A stretch of 36,511 nucleotides of DNA from Victivallales bacterium. GTDB taxonomy: Bacteria > Verrucomicrobiota > Lentisphaeria > Oligosphaerales > Lenti-02. The stretch covers positions 1-36,511 of the forward strand of contig JABGQJ010000006.1 of assembly GCA_018648945.1 (NCBI GenBank), in the 5' to 3' direction. Below are positions 7,338 through 14,887 of the stretch, in pieces (the first letter of the stretch is position 1; every line of letters begins with the position of its first letter). The notes under the pieces are model-generated. The model saw nothing but the letters and a program-made list of their open reading frames with translations, was not told the origin of the DNA and ran no database searches. A program made the translations under genes and the position numbers.

Positions 7338-7817
7338 CTACATATCGTAGAGGCCATCGTCGTAGCTCGGTGCCCCCCCCGAGCCCCCGGGCCCCGACGG
7401 TTCGTCGCCAAACATATCGCCCATGTCTTCCTCGATTTTCTCGGGGTCCTCGCCGGATTCGAGGCGGCGCACGGCCTCCTCCATGGCACTATCCATGGGC
7501 TCGCCGGTGAGTTCGCCCATGCGGCGCATGAGCTGCCCGAGTTGCCGTGGGTTGTTCTCGTCCATCCCTTCGGCATCGCCCATCAGCTTCATCATTTCCC
7601 GCTCCACGCGCGGATCGGCCAACGGGTCGGGCCCGCCTTCCTCGCCAGCCGGGGTCGCTGGGCTGCGACGGCTGCCAACAGCGAATTTGGAGACCATCTT
7701 CCGGAGATCCTTGGCCTCGCATTTGGGGCAGACCGGCTCCTTCGCCGAGGCCAGGCTCTTCACCAGGAAGCTGTAGACCCGGTTGCAGTCCGGGCAAAGA
7801 TACTCGAAGATGGGCAT
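7338..7817 (-). CDS. FmdB-family zinc ribbon protein
   Basis: The protein has 159 residues from ATG 7817. The start was chosen because MPIFEYLCPDCNRVYSFLV is the characteristic FmdB opening; longer readings add unrelated residues. C8, C11, C30 and C33 form the two CxxC pairs of a zinc ribbon. After residue 45 comes a longer acidic helical region with RRMGELTGEPMD and RLESGEDPEKIEEDMGD, an extension also found in other FmdB-like proteins. The tail is glycine and proline rich. FmdB was named for linkage to formamidase genes and put forward as a regulator; its molecular role is still unclear. It lies downstream of mutL on the same strand, but 390 bp away. Confidence 0.85.
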   Translation of the reverse strand: MPIFEYLCPDCNRVYSFLVKSLASAKEPVCPKCEAKDLRKMVSKFAVGSRRSPATPAGEEGGPDPLADPRVEREMMKLMGDAEGMDENNPRQLGQLMRRMGELTGEPMDSAMEEAVRRLESGEDPEKIEEDMGDMFGDEPSGPGGSGGAPSYDDGLYDM

Positions 7818-7895
7818 GTGGGGCAATCCTTGTCTCAGGCCAATGGGTGCTACGAAGAAGATAACCGCCCCCAACGAACGGTCAACCGACGGCAC

Positions 7896-8207
7896 TCAGG
7901 CCCTTCCGGCAAGCTGCACCCCGTCGATCACGGTGACGTCCTGGGACGAGTGGACCACGACGACCTGTTCACGCACAACTCGAAGAAGGCACAGTTGGTA
8001 CGCAGGTTGGCATGCTTGCGAGCTCCTCGGGGCGTCGCAAACCAGACCCGTTGCAGATCCTGGGAAGCAGCAGACGCGACCAGGTTGAGGTAGGGGGTCG
8101 TGCACCCCGCTGTTGCCAGGGCCGCGGACCTCTGGCTGGACACGAGCTGCCCGAGCCGTTCAGTAGCGGGTCGGAATCCAGCGCCCCTTTCTCCTTGCCT
8201 GCCAAAG
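7896..8207 (-). pseudogene. Possible frameshifted small gene between mutL and fmdB
   Basis: No intact gene is seen in this 390-bp gap, but the minus strand looks coding-like in two frames. One frame reads SAALATAGCTTPYLNLVA and then ASQDLQRVWFATPRGARK, from about 8150 to 7990, with GTG 8144 as a possible start and a lipobox-like LATAGC. A second frame, from about 7985 to the stop at 7896, reads LLRVVREQVVVVHSSQD and then VTVIDGVQLAGRA with mostly G or C third positions. Joining them needs one frameshift near 7980-7990. This would be a decayed or misassembled protein of about 85-100 residues. I do not recognise the family, and chance open frames in GC-rich DNA remain possible. Confidence 0.25.
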
Positions 8208-10073
8208 TCACGACTCGGGCTCCGGCTCCTTCCCCGTCCGCTTGCCAAACCGCTTTTCCAGATCGCGGTACGCGAGGTTGATCACGACCGGCTTGCCGTC
8301 CGGGCATGTGTAGGGGAGTTCGGCGGCCGCCAGATCCGTCAGCAGTTGGCGGATCTCCTCGCGGTTGAGTTCGCTGCGCTCGGGGATGGCGTGGCGGCAA
8401 GCCGCCTGCGCGACCCGCGCCTGTTGCGGCCGGTCGCCCTTGCCGCTGCCCTCGCGGAGATCGTCCAACATTTCCCGCAGCAGCACGCCCGCGTCCTGGT
8501 CAGGCAAGCTGGCGGGGACCGCGCTGACCAGGAACGTGCTGCCGCCAAATGGCTCCACGCCGAAACCCAGAGCATGGAACGTATCAAGCTGTCGCTGGAG
8601 AAGACGAGCGTCCTGGGGGCCCAGTTCGACAGTAGCGGGAAGAAGCAACTGCTGCTTGGGCTGCTGGTTGCCATCCGCGTTCCTGAGCAACCGCTCGAAC
8701 AGGATTCGCTTGTGCGCCGCCCGTTGATCGACCAACACCAGCCCCCGCGGCCCCTCCGCCACCAGGTACGTGCCCTGGAGCGTACCCATGACGCGCAGGC
8801 CGGCAATTTCCTCCCTGGCACCCGGCAGGGCGGGAGCGGGAGCGGGGGCAGTGGGCGCGACAGGAGCCGCTGGCGGCACCGCCAAGGGCAGCGCCTCTGC
8901 CGCTGGCTCGGGACTGGCAGGGGGCGGCTGGGGAGTGGGCGGCAACGCAGCAAGGGGAAGCTGGGGTTGCCTCGGGACCGTTGCCAGACGAAACGGAACG
9001 GCGGCGGGAGCGACGGAAGCGGGATGCAGGGGGCTGGCGGGCGACCGGGGCAAGGGCGGAGGCGATGGTGACGGGGCCTCGACGGCGAGGCCACGAAGAG
9101 CCCGACGGACGGCGGCGCCAACGACTTGTCCCACCAGCCGGGCCTCCCGGAAGCGGACCTCCCGCTTGGTGGGATGCACATTCACATCAACCCGCACGGG
9201 ATCAAGCTCAAGATAGAGCACCACAGGCGGGTAGCGGCCTTTCATCACCAGCGTGTGGTAGGCCTCCCGCAGGCCGTAGTAGACGACCTCAGCCGCTGCT
9301 GCACGCCCGTTGACGAAGATCCGCTGCTCGCGCCGTGACCCTCGCGTGAACCCCGGCTTGGCCACAAACCCGTGCACGCGGATGCCATCCTCGGCGTAGT
9401 CCACCGGCAACATCTGCGCCAGTGTCTCCCGCCCCATCAGCATGCCGATGCGGTCCCCCGGATCACTGCTCCGACTGGCATGGAGCACCTCCCGCCCATT
9501 GGCGCGCAGCTCGAACGCAATCTCGGGATGGGCCAGGGCCTGGAGCAGTACAGTTTCCTGGATGTGCCCATCCTCGGTGGCGGCCCCGCGCAGGAACTTG
9601 CGGCGGGCGGGAAGGCTGGAGAAGAGATGCCGCACCTGGATGCTCGTCCCCGGCGCGCAACCGCATTCCCGGACATCGCGCAAGCTGCCGTTCTCCACCA
9701 ACACCTCGGTGCCCGCCTGGTCCTCGGCCCGGCGGGTCTGCAAGCGGAAGCGGCTGACCGATGAAATGCTCGGCAAGGCCTCGCCGCGGAAGCCCAGCGT
9801 GGCGATCTGGCCCACGTCCGCCGTCTCCCGAATCTTGCTAGTGGCATGGGCTTCCAGGCAGAGAAGAGCGTCATCCCGGTCCATCCCACAGCCATCGTCA
9901 TCCACCTGGACAAGGCGCTTGCCGCCCTCCTCGGTCTGGACCAGGATACGCCCCGAACCGGCATCGATCGCGTTCTCCACCAGTTCCTTGACCACGGAAG
10001 CGGGGCGCTCGATCACCTCGCCGGCGGCAATGCGGTTGGCCACTTCGGTCGCTAGGATGCGGATCAGACTCAC
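8208..10073 (-). CDS. mutL: DNA mismatch repair protein MutL
   Basis: The protein has 621 residues from GTG 10073; an upstream in-frame TTG at 10106 adds eleven residues that do not resemble MutL. The N-terminal GHKL ATPase is complete: ELVENAIDAG (E30-G39), DDGCGM, TLGFRGEALPS and VDVNVHPTKREVRF. A long Pro/Ala-rich linker spans about residues 340-430. The C-terminal dimerisation domain follows. Its endonuclease motif reads DQRAAHKRILFE (449-460) rather than DQHA-x2-E-x4-E. C559 (ACRHA) and C590 (CPDGKP) are present, but the histidine normally in CPHGRP is aspartate. MutL couples MutS mismatch recognition to strand incision; nicking by this copy is doubtful. No mutS lies in the window. Confidence 0.95.
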   Translation of the reverse strand: MSLIRILATEVANRIAAGEVIERPASVVKELVENAIDAGSGRILVQTEEGGKRLVQVDDDGCGMDRDDALLCLEAHATSKIRETADVGQIATLGFRGEALPSISSVSRFRLQTRRAEDQAGTEVLVENGSLRDVRECGCAPGTSIQVRHLFSSLPARRKFLRGAATEDGHIQETVLLQALAHPEIAFELRANGREVLHASRSSDPGDRIGMLMGRETLAQMLPVDYAEDGIRVHGFVAKPGFTRGSRREQRIFVNGRAAAAEVVYYGLREAYHTLVMKGRYPPVVLYLELDPVRVDVNVHPTKREVRFREARLVGQVVGAAVRRALRGLAVEAPSPSPPPLPRSPASPLHPASVAPAAVPFRLATVPRQPQLPLAALPPTPQPPPASPEPAAEALPLAVPPAAPVAPTAPAPAPALPGAREEIAGLRVMGTLQGTYLVAEGPRGLVLVDQRAAHKRILFERLLRNADGNQQPKQQLLLPATVELGPQDARLLQRQLDTFHALGFGVEPFGGSTFLVSAVPASLPDQDAGVLLREMLDDLREGSGKGDRPQQARVAQAACRHAIPERSELNREEIRQLLTDLAAAELPYTCPDGKPVVINLAYRDLEKRFGKRTGKEPEPES

Positions 10074-10182
10074 TCGCTGGGATACTCCGTAGCAATCGGG
10101 AGACAAGGTCTGCGCCTACCATAGGCGAGGACTCCGCAAGTGCCAGAGCGGAACGTCACGAGGGTGCCATGCTTCCCGAACG

Positions 10183-10208
10183 CCCCCTCACCCCCGCTGC
10201 CCCCCCCC
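10183..10208 (-). other. G-quadruplex-forming tract between kinase and mutL
   Basis: On the minus strand, which is the sense strand of both flanking genes, runs of nine, five and five G are separated by CAGC and TGA. The G9 run can supply two G3 runs, so the sequence fits the G3+N1-7 quadruplex pattern. It lies 56 nt after the kinase stop and about 110 nt before the mutL start. Confidence 0.45.
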
Positions 10209-10264
10209 GCAGCAACTGGCGTGTCGCCGCCCAAGCAGGCCAGTTCTCGTTGCCTGCCCTACTG

Positions 10265-12940
10265 CTACCCTTGCCCGGCGACCACTCCGTCAACGGCGAC
10301 GGGGCGAGGAGGCGACGGGGCCAGAAGCCCAGCAATGGCATCCAGGAGATGCTGGGGCTCGTACGGTTTGCCGATCAGGGGGATGTCTTCAGGGAGGGCG
10401 ATATCCTCGGGCAACTGCCGTTTGGCATAGCCGCTGCAGAAGAGGATTGGGGTCTCCGGCGAGTTCCGGCGGATGAAGTCCGCCACCGCTGCCCCACTCA
10501 TCTCGGGCATGACAATGTCGAGCAGCGCCAAATCGATCCGGTCCCTCTGCGCCTCGAACACCGCGATTGCTTCCCTGCCGTCTGCCGCCTCGATCACCTT
10601 GTACCCCGCCTTGGCGAGCAACCGGGCCGCCACATGTCGCACCGGTTCCTCGTCCTCGGCAAGCAAAATAGTCTGCCCCAGACCCGACTGCTGAGGAAGC
10701 AATTCCGCTTCATCGGGCACGGCCTCTCCCGGTTCGGCGGCACCACGCGGCAGGTAGATGTCGAAGGACGTCCCGCACCCCGGCGCGGATTCCACGACAA
10801 TGCCTCCCTCGTGCTGGGCGATCGTGCCATGCACAATGCTCAGCCCCAGTCCCTGGGAGGTCCCCTGCGGGCGACTGCTGAACACGGGTTCGAAGATATG
10901 CTCGAGGTCCTCTGGCGAGATCCCCAGGCCGGTATCCTGCATGCGCAGGACGCCGTAGTCCCCGGAGGGCAGGAGGCCAGTAAGCGTCTGCAGCGGCTCC
11001 TCAAAGGTCACATTGCCGGTGGAGATCGTGAGCATCCCCCCGTTCGGCATGCCCTCCCGCGCGCGCTCGGCGAGGTGGACAAGCGCCTGACCAATCCGGG
11101 CGCTGTCCAGAGCCACTGTCCACAACCCGTTCCCAAGGAGAAGTTGGAGATCGGCATTCGTGCCAAGACGTCTCTGGATCGTCTCCACCTGGGCCCGGAC
11201 CGCGTCATTCAGCGAACCAGGCTCCCGTTGCGAGACCTGCTGCTGGCTGAAGGCAACCAGCCGTCCCGTCAGCTCGGAACCGCGTTGGCCCGCGGTCAGG
11301 ATCTGGCTCAGGCTCTCCCGCAGATCCGGGTCGCTGACAGACTCTGCCATCTCCCCCGCATAGCCCAGAATCACTTGCAGAACATTGTTGAACTCATGCG
11401 CCATGCCGCCAGCCAGTCGCCCCACTGCCGCCAGTTTGCGGGCTTGGAGAGAGCGCTCCTCCAGCGCCACCTCATCCCGCACATCGCGCGCCAGAATGAG
11501 ATAGTGGACCACCTCGCCCGCCTCATCACAGACGGGAGAGACCGTGAGACCCAGCAGCAGCCGATCCCCGTCCCGGTGTCGGCAGCGCACGCGCAGGGAC
11601 AGGGCTTCGCAGGCCCCGGCGAGCATGGCCGGCTCAAGCCGCGGGACCTCGTCCGGGGGCATGAACTCGGCCAGGCGCCGCCCAAGGGATTCCGCTCTGG
11701 CGAGCCCAAAGAGCCGTTCGAACGCACGATTCACGTAGGTCAGCCGCCCGTCGCGATCAACGGTTATCACGGCCTCGCCGGCGCCATCGACGGCGCTGGT
11801 CAGGCGGTGGGATTCGACTTCGCCCCGTTCGGATTCGTGCAGCCGGTGCTGGAGATCAAGATCCACCGCCACCAAGTCGGCATGTTCGGCGAGAATGCGC
11901 TTGTACCGACGCGAGAGCAGGAGAAAGGCGATCAGCAGCACGAAAACGAACGCGCTGCTGACGAACAGGCTACCACGCGTCAAACCGAGAGAGAAGCGGC
12001 CTGTGAGGCGGCGCTCCGCCAGGGCATGGGCAAACACAAGCGGGGTTCCGCTCACCACTGTCCAACGTCCGACCAACTGCACGGTCTGCCCGCTGAGCAG
12101 TTCCGCCTCGAACGCGGTTGTGCAATCCCTTTCGGCCTGAAGCAGCTCGGCGAACTGGCTCGGCTCAAGCCCGTCTCCGACCTGGGCGAACATGCCGACT
12201 CTCCTCAAGCCCAGGGCGCTTGTCGCCAATTCGCCCCCGCACAATGGCAAGGCAGGAAGGAAGTGCACTAGATCACGGGTGAAGACCAGCAGCAACTGCC
12301 CGGCCGCGCGACCCTCGGTCGGCACCTCGGCGGCAAGGACCAACCGAAGAACCCCGTCGGACAGGCGGGTGGAACCAAGCCCCCAACGGCGCCCGGGAAC
12401 AGGCAGAGGCACGGACGGCACCGGACCGTCAGGCACGGGCGTCTGGCCGGAGAGCAATGCATCTTGCGGGGCGGTGGCGACGGCCACGTCCTCACCAAGC
12501 GCATTGCGCAGGATAGCCTTGGCAAAGGGGGTTGGCGACCCCATGGCATCAGGTTGGACCAAGCGGTGGAGGGCCGCATCCGCCCGACTCAAAGCCGCCG
12601 GAGACGACTGGGCCAGAACGGCATGCAACTCCTCTGACTCCGCCTGGCTAAGGACCCGAGTCCGGATGGCCTGCAGCCGGTCGCCGACAAGGGCGGCATA
12701 GCGTTCCACACGGTTGTTGATGTGTTCTTCGGCCACTCGCCGCTCGTTCATGCCGAGCCCGAGGAGAACGGCGTGACTCAGGCCCAGCAATACCAGAGCC
12801 ACGACACCGGCAATGACAGCGACTCCTCTGCCAGAGAGAATGGAAATGCTCGGAATCGGTGAGGAGGAACTCAAGCCTTGCAGTCCTCGTAGTGCGGCTT
12901 GGGGTCGGTGCCCGTTGGCGACCGGCGATGGCGCTACCAT
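10265..12940 (-). CDS. Membrane hybrid histidine kinase with PAS and receiver domains
   Basis: The protein has 891 residues. Membrane segments near 38-62 (VAVIAGVVALVLLGLSHAVL) and 328-348 flank a periplasmic sensor region. A PAS domain covers about 380-490 (AVITVDRDGRLTYVNRAFER). The phosphoacceptor is H515 in MAHEFNN. The HATPase domain covers about 610-745, with MQDTGLGISPEDLEHIF and GLGLSIV as nucleotide-binding boxes. A C-terminal receiver covers about 765-880, with acceptor D808 in LLDIVMP and K in GKPY. HEFNN kinases with a receiver at the C-terminus often work by a phosphorelay. No response regulator or HPt gene lies beside it, so its output is unknown. A TATAGT element at 13009-13014, read on the minus strand, could serve as its -10. 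Confidence 0.9.
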   Translation of the reverse strand: MVAPSPVANGHRPQAALRGLQGLSSSSPIPSISILSGRGVAVIAGVVALVLLGLSHAVLLGLGMNERRVAEEHINNRVERYAALVGDRLQAIRTRVLSQAESEELHAVLAQSSPAALSRADAALHRLVQPDAMGSPTPFAKAILRNALGEDVAVATAPQDALLSGQTPVPDGPVPSVPLPVPGRRWGLGSTRLSDGVLRLVLAAEVPTEGRAAGQLLLVFTRDLVHFLPALPLCGGELATSALGLRRVGMFAQVGDGLEPSQFAELLQAERDCTTAFEAELLSGQTVQLVGRWTVVSGTPLVFAHALAERRLTGRFSLGLTRGSLFVSSAFVFVLLIAFLLLSRRYKRILAEHADLVAVDLDLQHRLHESERGEVESHRLTSAVDGAGEAVITVDRDGRLTYVNRAFERLFGLARAESLGRRLAEFMPPDEVPRLEPAMLAGACEALSLRVRCRHRDGDRLLLGLTVSPVCDEAGEVVHYLILARDVRDEVALEERSLQARKLAAVGRLAGGMAHEFNNVLQVILGYAGEMAESVSDPDLRESLSQILTAGQRGSELTGRLVAFSQQQVSQREPGSLNDAVRAQVETIQRRLGTNADLQLLLGNGLWTVALDSARIGQALVHLAERAREGMPNGGMLTISTGNVTFEEPLQTLTGLLPSGDYGVLRMQDTGLGISPEDLEHIFEPVFSSRPQGTSQGLGLSIVHGTIAQHEGGIVVESAPGCGTSFDIYLPRGAAEPGEAVPDEAELLPQQSGLGQTILLAEDEEPVRHVAARLLAKAGYKVIEAADGREAIAVFEAQRDRIDLALLDIVMPEMSGAAVADFIRRNSPETPILFCSGYAKRQLPEDIALPEDIPLIGKPYEPQHLLDAIAGLLAPSPPRPVAVDGVVAGQG

Positions 12941-13183
12941 GGTGACACGGGAGAGAGAGAGTCGCGTACCAGAAGGGGGCCTCTCACGGCGGAGCCACTG
13001 CTCGCCCTACTATAGACAGCCATGGCCCCGCCTGCCACGCCATTCCCCCAGGCTTTCCATGCATGCCGAATCCGCACTGGAAAACCGAGCGATGCTGCAT
13101 TAGTGTTGTGGGCCTCGTAGCGTGCGCTGCCGGGCGCCCGAATTGTCCCATTTCCCGATTCGCTCAACAAGGACTAAGGCTGG

Positions 13184-13897
13184 ATGCACAACTGGGTGGA
13201 GAATCTGCTCGAGGTACAACGCATCGATGTTCGGATGGCCAAGCTCAAGGCTCAGCTGAACTCCGTGCCCCGGGATATTGCGGCGGCCGAAGAACTGCGG
13301 CATGGCGACGAGTCTCGCTTGACCGAAGCCCACGCTCGGCTGATTGAGTTGACGAAGGAGCTGAAAGTCCTGGAAATGGACGTGGAAGCTCTGAACGCCA
13401 AGAAGACCGACTTCCAAGCGAAGTCGGCCATGATCAAGAGCAATGAGGAATACAAGGCGGCAATGCACCAGATCGAGCAGTGCAACCACAGTGTGGCTCA
13501 GCTCGAGGACCGGGAACTGGAACTGATGGAGGGGATGGAAGAGGCCCGCAAGGAAGAGGCGGAATGCCGCAGCACGATGGACGTCACCCAGAGACGAGTC
13601 ACCGAAGTCCAACAGGATCTTGAATCGCGACGCGTCAGCAGCGAAGCGGCCATGGCAGAAATGGCGGCGGCACGCGCCCCGGCCCTCGCCGCCGTCGACA
13701 AGCAGGCCGCCGGACGCTACGAGCGTCTGTGCCGCAGTGGCCGGGCTCGCGCCGGGCAGGCTGTCTTGGTGCCGATCCGGGACGAGGTCTGCGGACGCTG
13801 CCGAATGAACGTCACGGCCCAGTTGCGGATGAACGCGCTCAAGGGGATGCCGGTGACCTGCCAGAACTGCGGTGCCATGCTCTACAACGAAGGCTGA
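13184..13897 (+). CDS. Coiled-coil C4 zinc ribbon protein (COG1579 type)
   Basis: The protein has 237 residues from ATG 13184, preceded by AAGGACTAAGG. Residues 1-170 are almost entirely heptad-rich coiled coil; the segment KTDFQAKSAMIKSNEEYKAA is typical of this family. The C-terminal zinc ribbon has C203-x2-C206 (CGRC) and C226-x2-C229 (CQNC), separated by 19 residues. Family members are cytoplasmic and proposed to bind nucleic acid or act as chaperone-like adaptors; the function is not established. Its 3' end overlaps the convergent PHP gene by 16 bp (13882-13897). The 243-bp spacer upstream is shared with the divergent kinase and contains a perfect 10-bp palindrome at 13131-13140 (CGGGCGCCCG), with no convincing promoter. 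Confidence 0.88.
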   Translation: MHNWVENLLEVQRIDVRMAKLKAQLNSVPRDIAAAEELRHGDESRLTEAHARLIELTKELKVLEMDVEALNAKKTDFQAKSAMIKSNEEYKAAMHQIEQCNHSVAQLEDRELELMEGMEEARKEEAECRSTMDVTQRRVTEVQQDLESRRVSSEAAMAEMAAARAPALAAVDKQAAGRYERLCRSGRARAGQAVLVPIRDEVCGRCRMNVTAQLRMNALKGMPVTCQNCGAMLYNEG

Positions 13898-14811
13898 CCC
13901 GGCCCGGCTTCGGGGAGAACTCCCCCGCGTTCCCGTATCCGCTCCAGCAGGGGCGGGAGAACCGCAGGCGGGACGTGCAGGCCACCGTACCCGGTCCCCA
14001 GGGCGATGTCAGGGATGTGCTCGCCGTGGAAATCGCTGCCGCCGCTCAGCAGGATTCCGGTCGCTGCGGCCACCTTCTCCACAGTGCCCGTTTGATGGGC
14101 GCTGAACTCCGAGTAGTAGGCCTCGATACCGTCCAACCCACGTTCGGCATAGCCCGCAGCCAGGCGCTGGAACTTGACCACCGTCAGGTTCCCCGCAGTG
14201 AGCGGGTGGGCCCAAATGGCAACGCCGCCAGCGCCATGGATCACCCGAATGGCCTCCCCCAACTCCGGGACCCGGCGGGGTACAAAGCCCGGTTTCCCCC
14301 GCCCCAGGAAACGGGTGAACGCCTCGCGAACGGTCCGACACGCGCCTGCGGCCACCAGGGCCGCCGCTAGATGGGGCCGCCCCAGCACATCTGCCTCCTC
14401 CACCAGGCGGGCCAGTTCGCCCCCCCCCATCGGCAGTCCCAGGCCGACCAGCCGGCCGACCATTTCCCGGTTCCGCTCCCGCCGCCATTCCTGGACCTGC
14501 GCCAGCATGGCCAGCAATGGGGGATGGTCGATTCGCACGCCAAGCCCTACCATGTGCACGTGGCGTCTCTCGTCGGCGCAGGAGAGTTCGACGCCACTCA
14601 GACGCAGCAATCCCGGGGCCGGCTCCGCGAGGAATGCGGGCAAACCAGCGACGCTGTCGTGGTCGGTCAGCGCGATGGCCTGCAGCCCGAGGCGAATCGC
14701 CAATTCGACGAGCCCGGCAGGGCTGACAGTGCCGTCAGAGCAGGTGCTGTGACAATGCAGATCCACCGCGGGAGCGGGAATCTGCTTGAAGTGAGGGGGG
14801 TTGCGTGTCAT
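13882..14811 (-). CDS. PHP-domain phosphoesterase, RNase AM (YciV/TrpH)-like
   Basis: The protein has 309 residues from ATG 14811, a normal length for YciV-type proteins. Metal-binding PHP motifs are all present: DLHCHSTCSDG (H19, H21, D26), LTDHDS near 50, HVHMVGL, WAHPLT, and GSDFHGEH near 262. The middle region VLGRPHLAAALV and ARFLGRGKPGFV-like segments (here TRFLGRGKPGFVPRR) match the E. coli enzyme. RNase AM is a 5'-3' exonuclease acting on short RNAs and 3',5'-bisphosphate nucleotides, using several metal ions. The role here is inferred from that similarity. The same frame stays open far upstream, antisense to the FHA gene, but that part is not protein-like. A G9 tract (14420-14428, as C9 on the plus strand) lies inside the gene. 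Confidence 0.9.
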   Translation of the reverse strand: MTRNPPHFKQIPAPAVDLHCHSTCSDGTVSPAGLVELAIRLGLQAIALTDHDSVAGLPAFLAEPAPGLLRLSGVELSCADERRHVHMVGLGVRIDHPPLLAMLAQVQEWRRERNREMVGRLVGLGLPMGGGELARLVEEADVLGRPHLAAALVAAGACRTVREAFTRFLGRGKPGFVPRRVPELGEAIRVIHGAGGVAIWAHPLTAGNLTVVKFQRLAAGYAERGLDGIEAYYSEFSAHQTGTVEKVAAATGILLSGGSDFHGEHIPDIALGTGYGGLHVPPAVLPPLLERIRERGGVLPEAGPGQPSL

Positions 14812-14887
14812 TGTGCCATTGGGTTGCCGACGAGCCTGGCAACATACCCTCTTGACACCCCCGATCCAGAAGCGGGAGCCGGACCCG

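Noticed and set aside
10169..12271. 700-residue open frame on the plus strand
   Set aside because: It is antisense to the histidine kinase, whose domains are all recognisable; the translation has no protein-like features and arises from GC-rich codon bias.
14852..14857. Perfect TTGACA hexamer before the FHA gene
   Set aside because: It is only about 30 nt from the start codon and has no -10 at the right distance.
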